Assembly (NCBI RefSeq): GCF_000145235.1
Contig: NC_014391.1
Coordinates: 6,930,501-6,994,500, forward strand
Source of the DNA: Micromonospora aurantiaca ATCC 27029
Lineage (GTDB): Bacteria > Actinomycetota > Actinomycetes > Mycobacteriales > Micromonosporaceae
Direction: 5' to 3'
DNA length: 64,000 nucleotides
The position numbers were made by a program, and so were the translations under genes. Below are positions 49,630 to 57,547 of the stretch, in pieces (positions within the stretch are counted from its first letter, which is position 1; each line of letters begins with the position of its first letter). The notes beneath the pieces were generated by a model, which was given only the letters and a program-made list of their open reading frames with translations, was not told the origin of the DNA and made no database searches.

Positions 49630-50310
49630 ATGAGCCCGATCCGGCAGCACGAGGCGCTGGCCCAGGCGTACGACGGCATCACCGCCGTGGTCACTCCGCT
49701 CGACGACGCCGGCCTGCAGCGGCCCACCCGGTGCCGCGGCTGGCTCGTCGCCGACCTGCTCTTCCACGTGCTCTGCGACGCCCAGCGCGCACTCGTCGCT
49801 CTGGCCAGCCCCGCACCCGGACCGGCCGACGTGGACGACGTCAGCTACTGGCGCGCGTTCACCCCCGGCGACGACGACGTGAGCGCCGGGCACGCCTGGT
49901 GGGCACGCCGCTCCGCCGCCGCCTTCGACAGGCCCACAGGCGTGGTCCGGCTCTGGACCGACACCGCGCCCGCCGCCGTCCGCGCGGCCACCGCGGCCGA
50001 CCCCGACGGGTACGTGACGACACAGGGGCACGTGCTGCGCGTACCCCATCTGCTCGCCACCCTGACCACCGAGGCGGTCATCCATCACCTGGACCTGGTG
50101 GTGGACCTGCCGGACGCGCCGCGGCCGGCGGCGGACCCGACGCGGGTCGCGGTGACCACGATGGACGGCCTGCTCAGCGACGACGCGGTACGGCCGGCCG
50201 GCTGGGACGACCACGACTACCTGCTGAAGGCCGCCGGGCGGGTGCCGCTCACCGACCGGGACCGGCTGGAGCTGGGCGAGGCCGCCGGCTGGTTCCCGCT
50301 GCTCGGCTGA
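49630..50310 (+). CDS. maleylpyruvate isomerase-type, mycothiol-dependent family protein
   Basis: 226 residues of the DinB/MDMPI fold. The N-terminal half contains AYDGITAVVTPLDDAGLQRPTRCRGWLVADLLFHVLCDAQRAL, with metal-ligand His in LLFHV, and LTTEAVIHHLDLVVDLPDAP with the Glu and His ligands. These match metal-dependent MDMPI N-terminal domain proteins, many of which use mycothiol as cofactor. A short C-terminal domain follows (DYLLKAAGRVPLTDRDRLELGEAAGWFPLL). The reaction is not predictable. ATG 49630. Confidence 0.8.
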   Translation: MSPIRQHEALAQAYDGITAVVTPLDDAGLQRPTRCRGWLVADLLFHVLCDAQRALVALASPAPGPADVDDVSYWRAFTPGDDDVSAGHAWWARRSAAAFDRPTGVVRLWTDTAPAAVRAATAADPDGYVTTQGHVLRVPHLLATLTTEAVIHHLDLVVDLPDAPRPAADPTRVAVTTMDGLLSDDAVRPAGWDDHDYLLKAAGRVPLTDRDRLELGEAAGWFPLLG

Positions 50311-50316
50311 CGTCGC

Positions 50317-53136
50317 TCAGACGATGGCCATGTCGACGAAGCGCGACAGGTGCAGCTGGGCCGCTACGGTGACCGTGTCGGTAGGACCATTTCTGTGCTT
50401 TGCAACAATAAAGTCTGCTTCGCCCGCTCGCGGCGACTCCTTGTCGTAGTAGTCGTCGCGGTGCAAAAGGATTACTACGTCTGCATCCTGCTCAATTGAG
50501 CCTGATTCCCGCAAGTCGGACAGTTGCGGTCGCTTGTCGGTGCGCTGCTCGGGGCCACGGTTCAGCTGACTCACCGCGATCACCGGGCATTCGACCTCCT
50601 TGGCCAGCAGCTTCAGGCCACGGGACAGGTCCGCGACCTCCTGCTGCCGGCTCTCGGTGCGCTTCGGCGAGGTCATCAGCTGGAGATAGTCGACGACGAT
50701 CAGCTTCAGGTCGTGCTTCTGCTTGAGCCGCCGCGCCTTCGCCCGGATCTCCATGAGGTTCATGCTCGGCGTGTCGTCGACGAAGAGCGGCGCCTCGCTG
50801 ATCTCACCCATGCAGCGGGCCAGCTTGGTCCAGTCGTCATCGGAGAGCTGGCCACTGCGCAGGACGTGCAGCGGCACGCGCGCCTCGGCCGAGAGGAGTC
50901 GCATGACGATCTCGACCTTGCTCATTTCCAGCGAGAAGATCGCCGACGCCTGGTTGGCGCGAATCGCGGCATTTCGGGCGAAGTCCATACTCGCCGTGCT
51001 GTTGTGCGTCGGGATCATCGAGCGGCCCGCCAGATACAGATGGTCGGGATTGTCGACAGTCACACAGCGCACCGGAACGCTCGGCACCGGACGGACGTCC
51101 ACGATGAACCGCGAGTGGGAGCGGACGTCCGACGACGTCCGGCGCCGGGCCGCATGGGCGGTCCGCTTCCGGTCCAGCCGGAAGACCGTGTCCGGGGTGG
51201 AGAAGTTCAGCGTGTACGCGATCGACGACTCCTCGGTACGGCCGCGCACCTTGCGCTCGGTCATGGTGCACCGATAGCCCAGGCTGACGACGAGTTCCCG
51301 TACGCCGTCGATCAAGCGCCGCGAGGTGGACGTGTACTGCAGGTTCCCGGTCGGCGCCACCGTGCCGTCGGTGTCCATGAGACCGGCGAGCAACGCCCGG
51401 CGCTGGGTTTCGGAGGCGCGTAGATAGTCGTCCGGAATGTGCTTGTCGTAGGCCACACCGACCCGGCGGAGCAGGGCCAGGAAGGAGCCGTTCCGCTCGT
51501 GGCACTCGGCGCAGCGGCGGGTTGCGGGGTTCTCCCGCAGGGCACGGGTGGAGCCGCCGCAGTCGACGCAGGTGCGGTCCGCCGTCCTGGCCGGCGTGGG
51601 CAGATGCACGCTGTAGACCATGGGCCCACTCGGGCGCACCAGGAAGCCGTCCTGGGCCACGAGGTCGAGCATCTCCGCGTCCGCGGTGGTGAAGCGGCTG
51701 GCCCCGGTGTGCCCGTCGCCGAGCCACACCCCGAGGGTGTACGGCGGGACGGTCAGGTCGCGTTCCGGAAGTCGGAGCGGCGCGCAGTTCCGCACGGCGT
51801 GGTTGAGACGGCGGTCGGCCGTCTCGGTACGTAGCGTGGCCGCGATCTGCGCCGTCGTGACGATCCCGTCATGCTCGGCGCGGCTGCCGGCGTTCACCGG
51901 TCGTTCCGCGCGTGCACGGAGGCCGGAGATCAACGCGCCCACCGGGTGGCCAGGAGCCGTCCAGTTGCGTGTCTTGCCGGCCCAGGTCACCGGGCGGGCG
52001 ACCCGGCCGTTGGAACCCACTGTCTGCGCCACCGTGTGAAGCACGTTGCGGAATTCCGGGCCGACCTGTTCCAGGGTTTCGGCGAGAGTGACCAGGCGGT
52101 GCGGTTCGGCGGATGCAGCCACCTCGGCCGCCCGTACCTTCGCCAACGCCGGCTCGGCCCAGTGGTGCCGCCGACGTGCCTCCGGCTGGCGTCGGCTGGC
52201 CCGGGTGGTGGTCTTCCACAGGTGCTCGGCGTCCGCCACGATGACGCTTCCGTCGGAGAACTCGACCTCGTAGCAGGGGCGGTCGTACATCACGTCGAAG
52301 ACGTTGGTGATCGTCGTCGGGATGCCGTCCGCGGCGAGGAGCTGCTCGCCGACGCGCACCTCACCCATGGTGGTCCAGCCCTGTGGGGTGGGCAGCGGGG
52401 TGTCGAGTGCGAGCGCCTTACCGAGACCAGGCCGGCCGGCCACGATGATGAGCTGGCCGGCGTGCAGGCCGTTCAGCAGGCGGTCGAGGTCGGTGAACCC
52501 GGTCGGCACACCGGTCATCACCCCGCCCTGGGCGCCGACCGCCTCGATCTCGTCCAGCGTCGGCTGGAGCATGTCGGCCAGGACGGCGAAGTCCTCGCTG
52601 ACGCGCTTCTCGGTGATCTCGTAGACGGCCTGCTGGGCGAGGTCGACGATGTCGTCGACGTCGCGGCTGCCGCTCGGGCCGGTGCCGTAGCCGAGCTGCA
52701 CGATCCGGGTGCCGGCCTCGACCAGCCGGCGCAGCACCGCCCGTTCGCCGACGATCCGGGCGTAGTACGCGGCGTTCGCGGCGGTGGGCACGCTGGCGAT
52801 CAGCGTGTGCAGGTAGGGGGCGCCGCCGATCCGGGCGAGGTCGCCGGAGTCGGCGAGCGCGGCCGCCACGGTGATCGGGTCGGCGGGTTCGCCGCGACCG
52901 TAGATGTCCAGGATCGCGTCGAAGATGGTGGCGTGGACCGGACGGTAGAAGTCGTTTGTCTTCAGGATCTCCACGACGTCCGCGATGGCGTCCTTGGACA
53001 GCAGCATGCCGCCGAGTACGCACTGCTCGGCGGCGACGTCCTGGGGTGGTGTCTTCTCGAACGCAGATTCGCGCGGCGGCGGCTCGGGCGATGATCCCCC
53101 GGTCCGTTCCGCACGCGTCTCGTCGGTGACCGACAC
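50317..53136 (-). CDS. dnaB: replicative DNA helicase DnaB, interrupted by a class 3 intein
   Basis: 939 residues, of which 467 are DnaB extein. Residues about 30-135 are the N-terminal DnaB domain that binds DnaG primase, 180-240 the linker and P-loop start (IIVAGRPGLGK). The intein occupies residues 241-712 (bases 51001-52416). The helicase resumes at Ser713 (STASMDFARNAAIRANQASAIFSLEMSKVEIVMRLL) and includes KLIVVDYLQLM (Walker B), VIAVSQLNRGPE and SGSIEQDADVVILLHRD. After splicing, the P-loop GRPGLGKST is restored. GTG 53136 has AGGGGGGAA upstream. DnaB unwinds DNA at the replication fork. A spliced product is essential for growth, so the intein must be active. Confidence 0.96.
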   Translation of the reverse strand: MSVTDETRAERTGGSSPEPPPRESAFEKTPPQDVAAEQCVLGGMLLSKDAIADVVEILKTNDFYRPVHATIFDAILDIYGRGEPADPITVAAALADSGDLARIGGAPYLHTLIASVPTAANAAYYARIVGERAVLRRLVEAGTRIVQLGYGTGPSGSRDVDDIVDLAQQAVYEITEKRVSEDFAVLADMLQPTLDEIEAVGAQGGVMTGVPTGFTDLDRLLNGLHAGQLIIVAGRPGLGKALALDTPLPTPQGWTTMGEVRVGEQLLAADGIPTTITNVFDVMYDRPCYEVEFSDGSVIVADAEHLWKTTTRASRRQPEARRRHHWAEPALAKVRAAEVAASAEPHRLVTLAETLEQVGPEFRNVLHTVAQTVGSNGRVARPVTWAGKTRNWTAPGHPVGALISGLRARAERPVNAGSRAEHDGIVTTAQIAATLRTETADRRLNHAVRNCAPLRLPERDLTVPPYTLGVWLGDGHTGASRFTTADAEMLDLVAQDGFLVRPSGPMVYSVHLPTPARTADRTCVDCGGSTRALRENPATRRCAECHERNGSFLALLRRVGVAYDKHIPDDYLRASETQRRALLAGLMDTDGTVAPTGNLQYTSTSRRLIDGVRELVVSLGYRCTMTERKVRGRTEESSIAYTLNFSTPDTVFRLDRKRTAHAARRRTSSDVRSHSRFIVDVRPVPSVPVRCVTVDNPDHLYLAGRSMIPTHNSTASMDFARNAAIRANQASAIFSLEMSKVEIVMRLLSAEARVPLHVLRSGQLSDDDWTKLARCMGEISEAPLFVDDTPSMNLMEIRAKARRLKQKHDLKLIVVDYLQLMTSPKRTESRQQEVADLSRGLKLLAKEVECPVIAVSQLNRGPEQRTDKRPQLSDLRESGSIEQDADVVILLHRDDYYDKESPRAGEADFIVAKHRNGPTDTVTVAAQLHLSRFVDMAIV
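51001..52416 (-). mobile_element. class 3 intein with LAGLIDADG homing endonuclease in DnaB P-loop
   Basis: 472 residues inserted between the P-loop Lys and Ser. The first residue is Ala instead of Cys/Ser, as in class 2/3 inteins. The class 3 WCT triplet is present: Trp67 two residues after the block B His (AEHLWKT), Cys451 in block F (VRCVTVDNPDHLYLAG) and Thr470 in the terminal PTHN, with Asn472 last and Ser as first C-extein residue. Block B lacks the usual Thr (Asp instead). A central endonuclease has motifs LGVWLGDGH (226-236 region) and LLAGLMDTDG (341-351 region) with both catalytic Asp, plus a CxxC-15-CxxC zinc ribbon (Cys283, 286, 302, 305) between them. Confidence 0.93.
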
Positions 53137-53534
53137 GGGTTCCCCCCTCGCTGCGTCGGATCGAGTCCAGCTGTATCGCCGGGGTATGACAACTCTCCGC
53201 CGACCCTCCGGTCGATCGGGGGTCATCGCCCGGCGGTCGGGGGACCACGATACGGAACCCGAGGTCAACCGCTCAACAAGGCCGGTGGATGAGCCTCGGG
53301 ACAACCTGTGGACGCCTGGGGACAGGCATGTGCGCAGGGTGTGCACAGGGGTGTGGAAAAGTGATGGGGAATTCCGGGCTTATCGCCTCTGACCTGGGCT
53401 TTTACTATCCCCACCCTGTGGACGGAAGATTTCCGGCCGAGCTTTGTCGTCGTTCGTCCCGTACTATCGCTGCGAAACGGCGACACCTGGGACAGCGGGT
53501 TTACTTTCGGGTTGAGAGAGGTCACGCTCCGGCC
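53137..53534. promoter_or_regulatory. 398-bp divergent region with DnaA-box-like sites and a promoter
   Basis: Four TGTGxxxxx motifs close to the complement of a DnaA box (TGTGGACAA) lie at 53307 (TGTGGACGC), 53340 (TGTGCACAG), 53352 (TGTGGAAAA) and 53417 (TGTGGACGG). A rightward promoter candidate is TTATCG (53380-53385), 17 bases, TACTAT (53403-53408). The spacer separates dnaB from the membrane-protein gene at 53535. No gene is seen in it. Confidence 0.45.
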
Positions 53535-55205
53535 GTGAGACACCGGGACTGGGGAAGCGGGGAGGACGGCCCGCGCGAGCGACGGCCGAGCGGTTCCTGG
53601 GACGAGCCCGCCGGGCCGCGCCGGGTCGACTCGTACGCGCCGGAGGGCTACCGCACGGCGAGCCGGCGGCGGGCGATCGAGCGCGGCCAGGACGAGCCGG
53701 TGGAGACGTACCTTCCCCGTTGGGCGCTGGAGTCCGGGGTGAGTCGCGCGGACGGCGGCGGGCGGCATGCCGCGCCCGACGACGACGAGGTGGAGGCGCC
53801 GGCCTCAGGTGCCGGCCGGCGGGATCTGCGCGCGATCGGTGCGGGTCCGTTGTCGGACCACACCGCCGAGTGGACGATGGACGCCCCGCAGGAGCGGGGG
53901 TACGTGGGCAACCGGCGGGCGGACGAGGACGACGAGCCGGTGTCGGGGGCGGCGCCCCGGAGTCGCCCGCGCCGGGCGGCGACGCGCCGGCCGCAGGTGA
54001 CCTGGTCCGGGCTGCCGGAGTCGGCGGGTACGAGCGAGGGGCCGGCCGGATCGGACGGTGAACGGCCGGCGGGTCGGCGTCGCCGGTCGGCGTCGGGTTC
54101 CTCCTGGCCGCCGCCGGCGGGGTCGGACTCCGCATGGTCGCGGCCGGCGGCCTCGGACGGCGCGTGGTCCCGCTCGGGGACGGATGCCGAGTGGCCGGCG
54201 TCGGCGTCGGACGCGGGCCGGCCGGCGTCGCCGGCAGCGGAGTCGGAGCCGGCCTGGGGACGGGCGACGGCGTCCGAGTCGGAGCCGGCCTGGTCGCGGG
54301 CGACGCCATCGGAGTCGGCGCGGTCGCGGCCGGTGGCGGATCCGTGGCAGCGCCGCCGGAGCGCCGAGCGTGAGCCGGTGGAGCCGCCCGCCGTCGATCC
54401 GTGGGACGCGTCGGGCGTGCACGCCTGGGACCGGCCTGTGCCCGCGAGCCGCTGGGAGCGGGCGGAGAGCCGGTGGGACCGTACGGAGCACACGGGTGAG
54501 TGGGACCGGTTCACCGACACCGGTTTCCTGGAGCCGGTGCGGGACACCGACGACCGGTACGCGGAGGCCGATCTGTGGGACCGTTCGGCGCCGCCGGTGC
54601 GGGAGGGCTGGGCGTCGCCGGCGCGGGCCGAGGCGTTCTGGTCGGGTACCCGGCTCTCCGGTGACGACCCCCGGTGGATGGAGACACCGTCGACTGCTCC
54701 GCGTTCGCCCGCGGTGGCGTACTCGGCGCCGCGGCCGCGTACCGCGCCTCGTCGTCGCCCGGTGGAGCCGGCGGCGTCGACGTTGCGGCGGCGGGTGGAG
54801 ACGATCGGCGGCGGTTCGTGGGGTCGCCGGCTGGAGGACGACCTGCTGGACCCGGATCCGGGTGGTCCGTTGCGGCCGCTGGTCTACACGGCGGCCTGCT
54901 ATCTGGTTCCGGCGGTGCTGCTCGTGGTCGGCCTGCTGTTCCTGAGCGGGCAGCCTCCGGCGGGGTGCGTCACGGACATCACCGGCGGTGGTTGTGACTC
55001 GCCGCGTGCGCACGCGCTGGAGTCGTTGGTGTCGGCGGCGCCGCGGTTCGGGTTGGCGATGGTGAGCAGTCTGGTGGTGGCGGTGCTGCTGCGGCAGGTC
55101 GGGACGACGTGGCGGTCGGCGACAGTGGCGCTGGCGGCCGCGGTGGTGGGTGGTGGGCTGTCCACCGTGGTGATCAGCGCGGTGACCGGCAATCCGCTCG
55201 GCTGA
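53535..55205 (+). CDS. large disordered-N-terminus membrane protein of unknown function
   Basis: 556 residues. Residues 1-445 are low-complexity and charged, with many Trp-containing repeats (DSAWSRP, DGAWSRS, EPAWGRA, EPAWSRA; SRWERAESRWDRTEHTGEWDRF). Near the end come two or three hydrophobic segments: LVYTAACYLVPAVLLVVGLLFLSG, a short loop with two Cys (CVTDITGGGC), FGLAMVSSLVVAVLLRQ and TVALAAAVVGGGLSTVVISAVTG. No domain is recognised. GTG 53535 is chosen because the upstream extension is not protein-like. It is divergent from dnaB and convergent with rplI across a strong hairpin. Confidence 0.72.
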   Translation: MRHRDWGSGEDGPRERRPSGSWDEPAGPRRVDSYAPEGYRTASRRRAIERGQDEPVETYLPRWALESGVSRADGGGRHAAPDDDEVEAPASGAGRRDLRAIGAGPLSDHTAEWTMDAPQERGYVGNRRADEDDEPVSGAAPRSRPRRAATRRPQVTWSGLPESAGTSEGPAGSDGERPAGRRRRSASGSSWPPPAGSDSAWSRPAASDGAWSRSGTDAEWPASASDAGRPASPAAESEPAWGRATASESEPAWSRATPSESARSRPVADPWQRRRSAEREPVEPPAVDPWDASGVHAWDRPVPASRWERAESRWDRTEHTGEWDRFTDTGFLEPVRDTDDRYAEADLWDRSAPPVREGWASPARAEAFWSGTRLSGDDPRWMETPSTAPRSPAVAYSAPRPRTAPRRRPVEPAASTLRRRVETIGGGSWGRRLEDDLLDPDPGGPLRPLVYTAACYLVPAVLLVVGLLFLSGQPPAGCVTDITGGGCDSPRAHALESLVSAAPRFGLAMVSSLVVAVLLRQVGTTWRSATVALAAAVVGGGLSTVVISAVTGNPLG

Positions 55206-55219
55206 GCGGCGAAGATGCG

Positions 55220-55254
55220 GAAAGGCCCGCACCGGCGACCGGTGCGGGCCTTTC
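55220..55254. terminator. bidirectional hairpin between membrane-protein gene and rplI
   Basis: Perfect 16-bp arms GAAAGGCCCGCACCGG (55220-55235) and CCGGTGCGGGCCTTTC (55239-55254) around CGA. A/T-containing bases at both stem ends and its place between convergent stops (55205 and 55272) make it the clearest terminator in the window. Confidence 0.85.
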
Positions 55255-55271
55255 GCGTCGTGCTTCGGGTG

Positions 55272-55718
55272 TCAGCCCTTGACCACGTTCAGGTCGAACT
55301 TGGCGGTCACCTCGGGGTGCAGCCGGATGCTGACCGGGTAGGAGCCGAGCGCCTTGATGTGGCCGGGCAGCTCCAGCCGGCGGCGGTCCAGGGTCGGGCC
55401 GCCGGCGGCCTTGACGGCGTCGACGATCTCGGCCGGGGTGACCGAGCCGAAGAGCCGCCCGCCGTCGCCGGCGCGGGCCTTCAGGTTGACCTTCAGACCC
55501 TCGATCTGGGTCTTGACCTCGGTGGCGTGGCCCAGGTCGCGGATCTCGCGGGCCGAGCGGGCCCGCTTGATGACCGTGACCTGCTTCTCCGCGCCCTTGG
55601 TCCAGGCGATCGCGAAGCCCTGCGGCAGCAGGTAGTTACGGCCGAAGCCGTCCTTGACCTCGACGATGTCGCCCGGAGAGCCGAGGCCGGACACCTCCTG
55701 AGTGAGGATGATCTTCAT
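55272..55718 (-). CDS. rplI: 50S ribosomal protein L9
   Basis: 148 residues, normal L9 length. MKIILTQEVSGLGSPGDIVEVKDGFGRNYLLPQGFAIAWTKGAEKQ is the conserved N-terminal RNA-binding domain, followed by the long connecting helix and a C-terminal domain ending VTAKFDLNVVKG. ATG 55718 follows AGAGGAGGC, an excellent ribosome binding site. Last gene of rpsF-ssb-rpsR-rplI; a strong hairpin follows. Confidence 0.98.
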   Translation of the reverse strand: MKIILTQEVSGLGSPGDIVEVKDGFGRNYLLPQGFAIAWTKGAEKQVTVIKRARSAREIRDLGHATEVKTQIEGLKVNLKARAGDGGRLFGSVTPAEIVDAVKAAGGPTLDRRRLELPGHIKALGSYPVSIRLHPEVTAKFDLNVVKG

Positions 55719-55732
55719 GTCCGTGCCTCCTC

Positions 55733-55972
55733 TCAGCGGGTCGTGGCCGTGTACGGCAGGAGCGCCATCTCGCGGGCGTTCTTGACCGCACGGGCGATCT
55801 GCCGCTGCTGCTGCGAGGTCACGCCGGTCACCCGTCGAGCGCGGATCTTGCCGCGGTCGGAGATGAACTTGCGCAGCAGCGCGGTGTCCTTGTAATCGAT
55901 GTAGGTGATCCCGTCCTTGTCGAGCGGGTTCACCTTCTTCTTCGGCTTGCGAAGGGCCGCAGCCTTAGCCAT
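55733..55972 (-). CDS. rpsR: 30S ribosomal protein S18, cysteine-free form
   Basis: 79 residues. DYKDTALLRKFISDRGKIRARRVTGVTSQQQRQIARAVKNAREMALLPYT is the canonical S18 core that binds S6 and 16S rRNA. The N-terminal part reads KPKKKVNPLDKDGITYID and VTGVTSQQQR, so the zinc-ligand cysteines of the C+ form (KxCxFC and VTGNC in relatives) are all absent. It is thus a zinc-independent S18 although encoded in the main ribosomal operon rather than in a Zur-type locus. Start ATG 55972; 14 bp before rplI. Confidence 0.97.
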   Translation of the reverse strand: MAKAAALRKPKKKVNPLDKDGITYIDYKDTALLRKFISDRGKIRARRVTGVTSQQQRQIARAVKNAREMALLPYTATTR

Positions 55973-56013
55973 TGCTCGTGCTCCTGGTTTGCGATCGCGG
56001 GCGCTCGGCGCCA

Positions 56014-56523
56014 TCAGAACGGAGGCTCCTCGTCGAAGTTGCCGCCCGAACCACCGCGGGAGGGGGCGGGGGCAGCAGAGGCCCAGGGGTCGTCGAAGTT
56101 GCCTCCGCCGCCGCCCTGGCCGCCACCACCACCGAAGCCGCCGCCACCGCCACCGGAGCGGGACATCTTCTGCACCTTCGCCGTGGCGTAGCGCAGCGAC
56201 GGGCCGATCTCGTCGACCTCCAGCTCGATGACGGTGCGCTTCTCACCCTCGCGGGTCTCGTACGACCGCTGGCGCAGTCGGCCGGACACGATCACGCGAG
56301 CGCCGCGCTGCAGCGACTCGGCGACGTTCTCGGCGGCCTGGCGCCAGACCGTGCACGAGAGGAACAGCGGCTCGCCGTCCTTCCACTCGCCGGAGGCCTT
56401 GTCCATGAAGCGGGGCGTCGAAGCGACCCGGAACTTGGCGACCGCCGCGCCGGAGGGGGTGAATCGCAACTCGGGGTCATCGGTCAGGTTGCCGATGACC
56501 GTGATGGTGGTGTCTCCTGCCAT
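56014..56523 (-). CDS. ssb: single-stranded DNA-binding protein
   Basis: 169 residues. OB-fold: TTITVIGNLTDDPELRFTPSGAAVAKFRVASTPRFMD, GEPLFLSCTVWRQAAENVAESLQRGARVIVSGRLRQRSYE, followed by a Gly-rich disordered linker (GGGGGGFGGGGGQGGGGGNF) and the acidic tip FDEEPPF, which recruits replication and repair partners. ATG 56523 is preferred to the upstream codons because GAGGAG then sits six bases before it. Located 99 bp after rpsF and 41 bp before rpsR in the same operon. Confidence 0.97.
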   Translation of the reverse strand: MAGDTTITVIGNLTDDPELRFTPSGAAVAKFRVASTPRFMDKASGEWKDGEPLFLSCTVWRQAAENVAESLQRGARVIVSGRLRQRSYETREGEKRTVIELEVDEIGPSLRYATAKVQKMSRSGGGGGGFGGGGGQGGGGGNFDDPWASAAPAPSRGGSGGNFDEEPPF

Positions 56524-56622
56524 GACCATCTCCTCGCGCACTCATCTTTGTGCCGTCAGGCTCTCAGAGCCGTACGACAGCGTGGATGAGGCTTGTGATC
56601 CGGACGTGCCGGGTCTAGATGC

Positions 56623-56913
56623 TCAGCGCATCTCCGGGCGGATGACCTTGGTGCGCAGCACCGACTCGTTGAGTCGGAGCTGACGGTCCAGCTCGCCAAC
56701 GGCCTCCGGCGTCGCCTGGAGGTCGATGACGGCGTAGATGCCCTCGGCCTTCTTGTTGATCTCGTACGCGAGGCGCCGGCGGCCCCACACGTCGGTCTTC
56801 TCCACCGAGCCACCCGCGGTCCGGATCACGTTCAGGTACGTGTCGAGCGACGGGGCGACGGTGCGCTCCTCGAGGCTGGGGTCGAGGATCACCATGACTT
56901 CGTAATGACGCAA
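56623..56913 (-). CDS. rpsF: 30S ribosomal protein S6
   Basis: 96 residues. HYEVMVILDPSLEERTVAPSLDTYLNVIRTAGGSVEKTDVWGRRRLAYEINKKAEGIYAVIDLQATPEAVGELDRQLRLNESVLRTKVIR is a textbook S6. The start codon is TTG 56913, supported by AGGAGGTGA seven bases upstream; no ATG or GTG fits. A short CCACGG/CCGTGG hairpin lies just before the ribosome binding site. First gene of the rpsF-ssb-rpsR-rplI operon. Confidence 0.98.
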   Translation of the reverse strand: MRHYEVMVILDPSLEERTVAPSLDTYLNVIRTAGGSVEKTDVWGRRRLAYEINKKAEGIYAVIDLQATPEAVGELDRQLRLNESVLRTKVIRPEMR

Positions 56914-56942
56914 GACGTGCTCACCTCCTGTGGGCTAAGCGG

Positions 56943-56959
56943 CCACGGTCCTTCCGTGG
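56943..56959 (-). promoter_or_regulatory. hairpin directly upstream of the rpsF ribosome binding site
   Basis: Six-bp perfect arms (56943-56948 and 56954-56959) around a 5-base loop, a few bases before AGGAGGTGA. rpsF leaders in many bacteria carry an S6:S18 binding hairpin with a conserved CCG; a CCG is present here but the published fold could not be matched. It may modulate translation of the operon. Confidence 0.35.
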
Positions 56960-57547
56960 CAGGAGGTCGTGCGTCGTTGCCCGCGCCGGTGCCGGGGGAA
57001 CCCGGCCGGACACACGGACAACCGGACCAGGATAGCCGGTCCGGACGATCATGGCCGGGCCGGTGGTCCCGGTGTGCCGGGTGCGGCGACAGGGGCCCAC
57101 CTCCGGCGAGCCGGCAGGTGGACCCCTGTCCACGGGACCGCGGGGCGTCCCGTCCGCATTCCTTGGGTGGGACCTGGGGAGGAACGACCACACCGATGAG
57201 GTTGGATCGAAGACGCCCCGCGGAGCTTTATCGTGTTGTCACCTGGTCTGACCATACAATGGCTCTCGTCACCACTTGGGGTAAATGGAGGAATTGGTCC
57301 TACTGCTGGCCTCCCGTACCGGGATGACGAGCGGATCCCGCCCCGCAGTGCCGGGCCGCACGGCGGGGCGTCCCGTTTCCGGGGGTCCACCCTCGCCCGT
57401 CCGTGCTGTGGACCACGTGCGGGCGGAGCGTCGACCATCGATCCCACCTCGGACAACGACCGCCGGGCCGGGTGGTGACGCGGCCGACCCGCCGGGCGCC
57501 TCCCGCGAGCGCGCCGACCGTCGCAGGCGCGACGTAGGCTGCCCTGC
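56960..57547. other. non-coding region between rpsF and endonuclease IV genes
   Basis: About 590 bp without a convincing gene. It contains a perfect 12-bp inverted repeat (CCGCGGGGCGTC 57138-57149, GACGCCCCGCGG 57212-57223), a 14-base direct repeat GCGGGGCGTCCCGT at 57140 and 57363, and an AT-richer stretch 57226-57300 with a FadR/GntR-like palindrome TGGTCTGACCA (57244-57254) next to TACAAT (57255-57260). These look like divergent promoters for rpsF (left) and nfo (right). Confidence 0.5.

Noticed and set aside
53136..53346. Longer dnaB start extending 70 codons upstream
   Set aside because: The extension is not DnaB-like and GTG 53136 has a good ribosome binding site.
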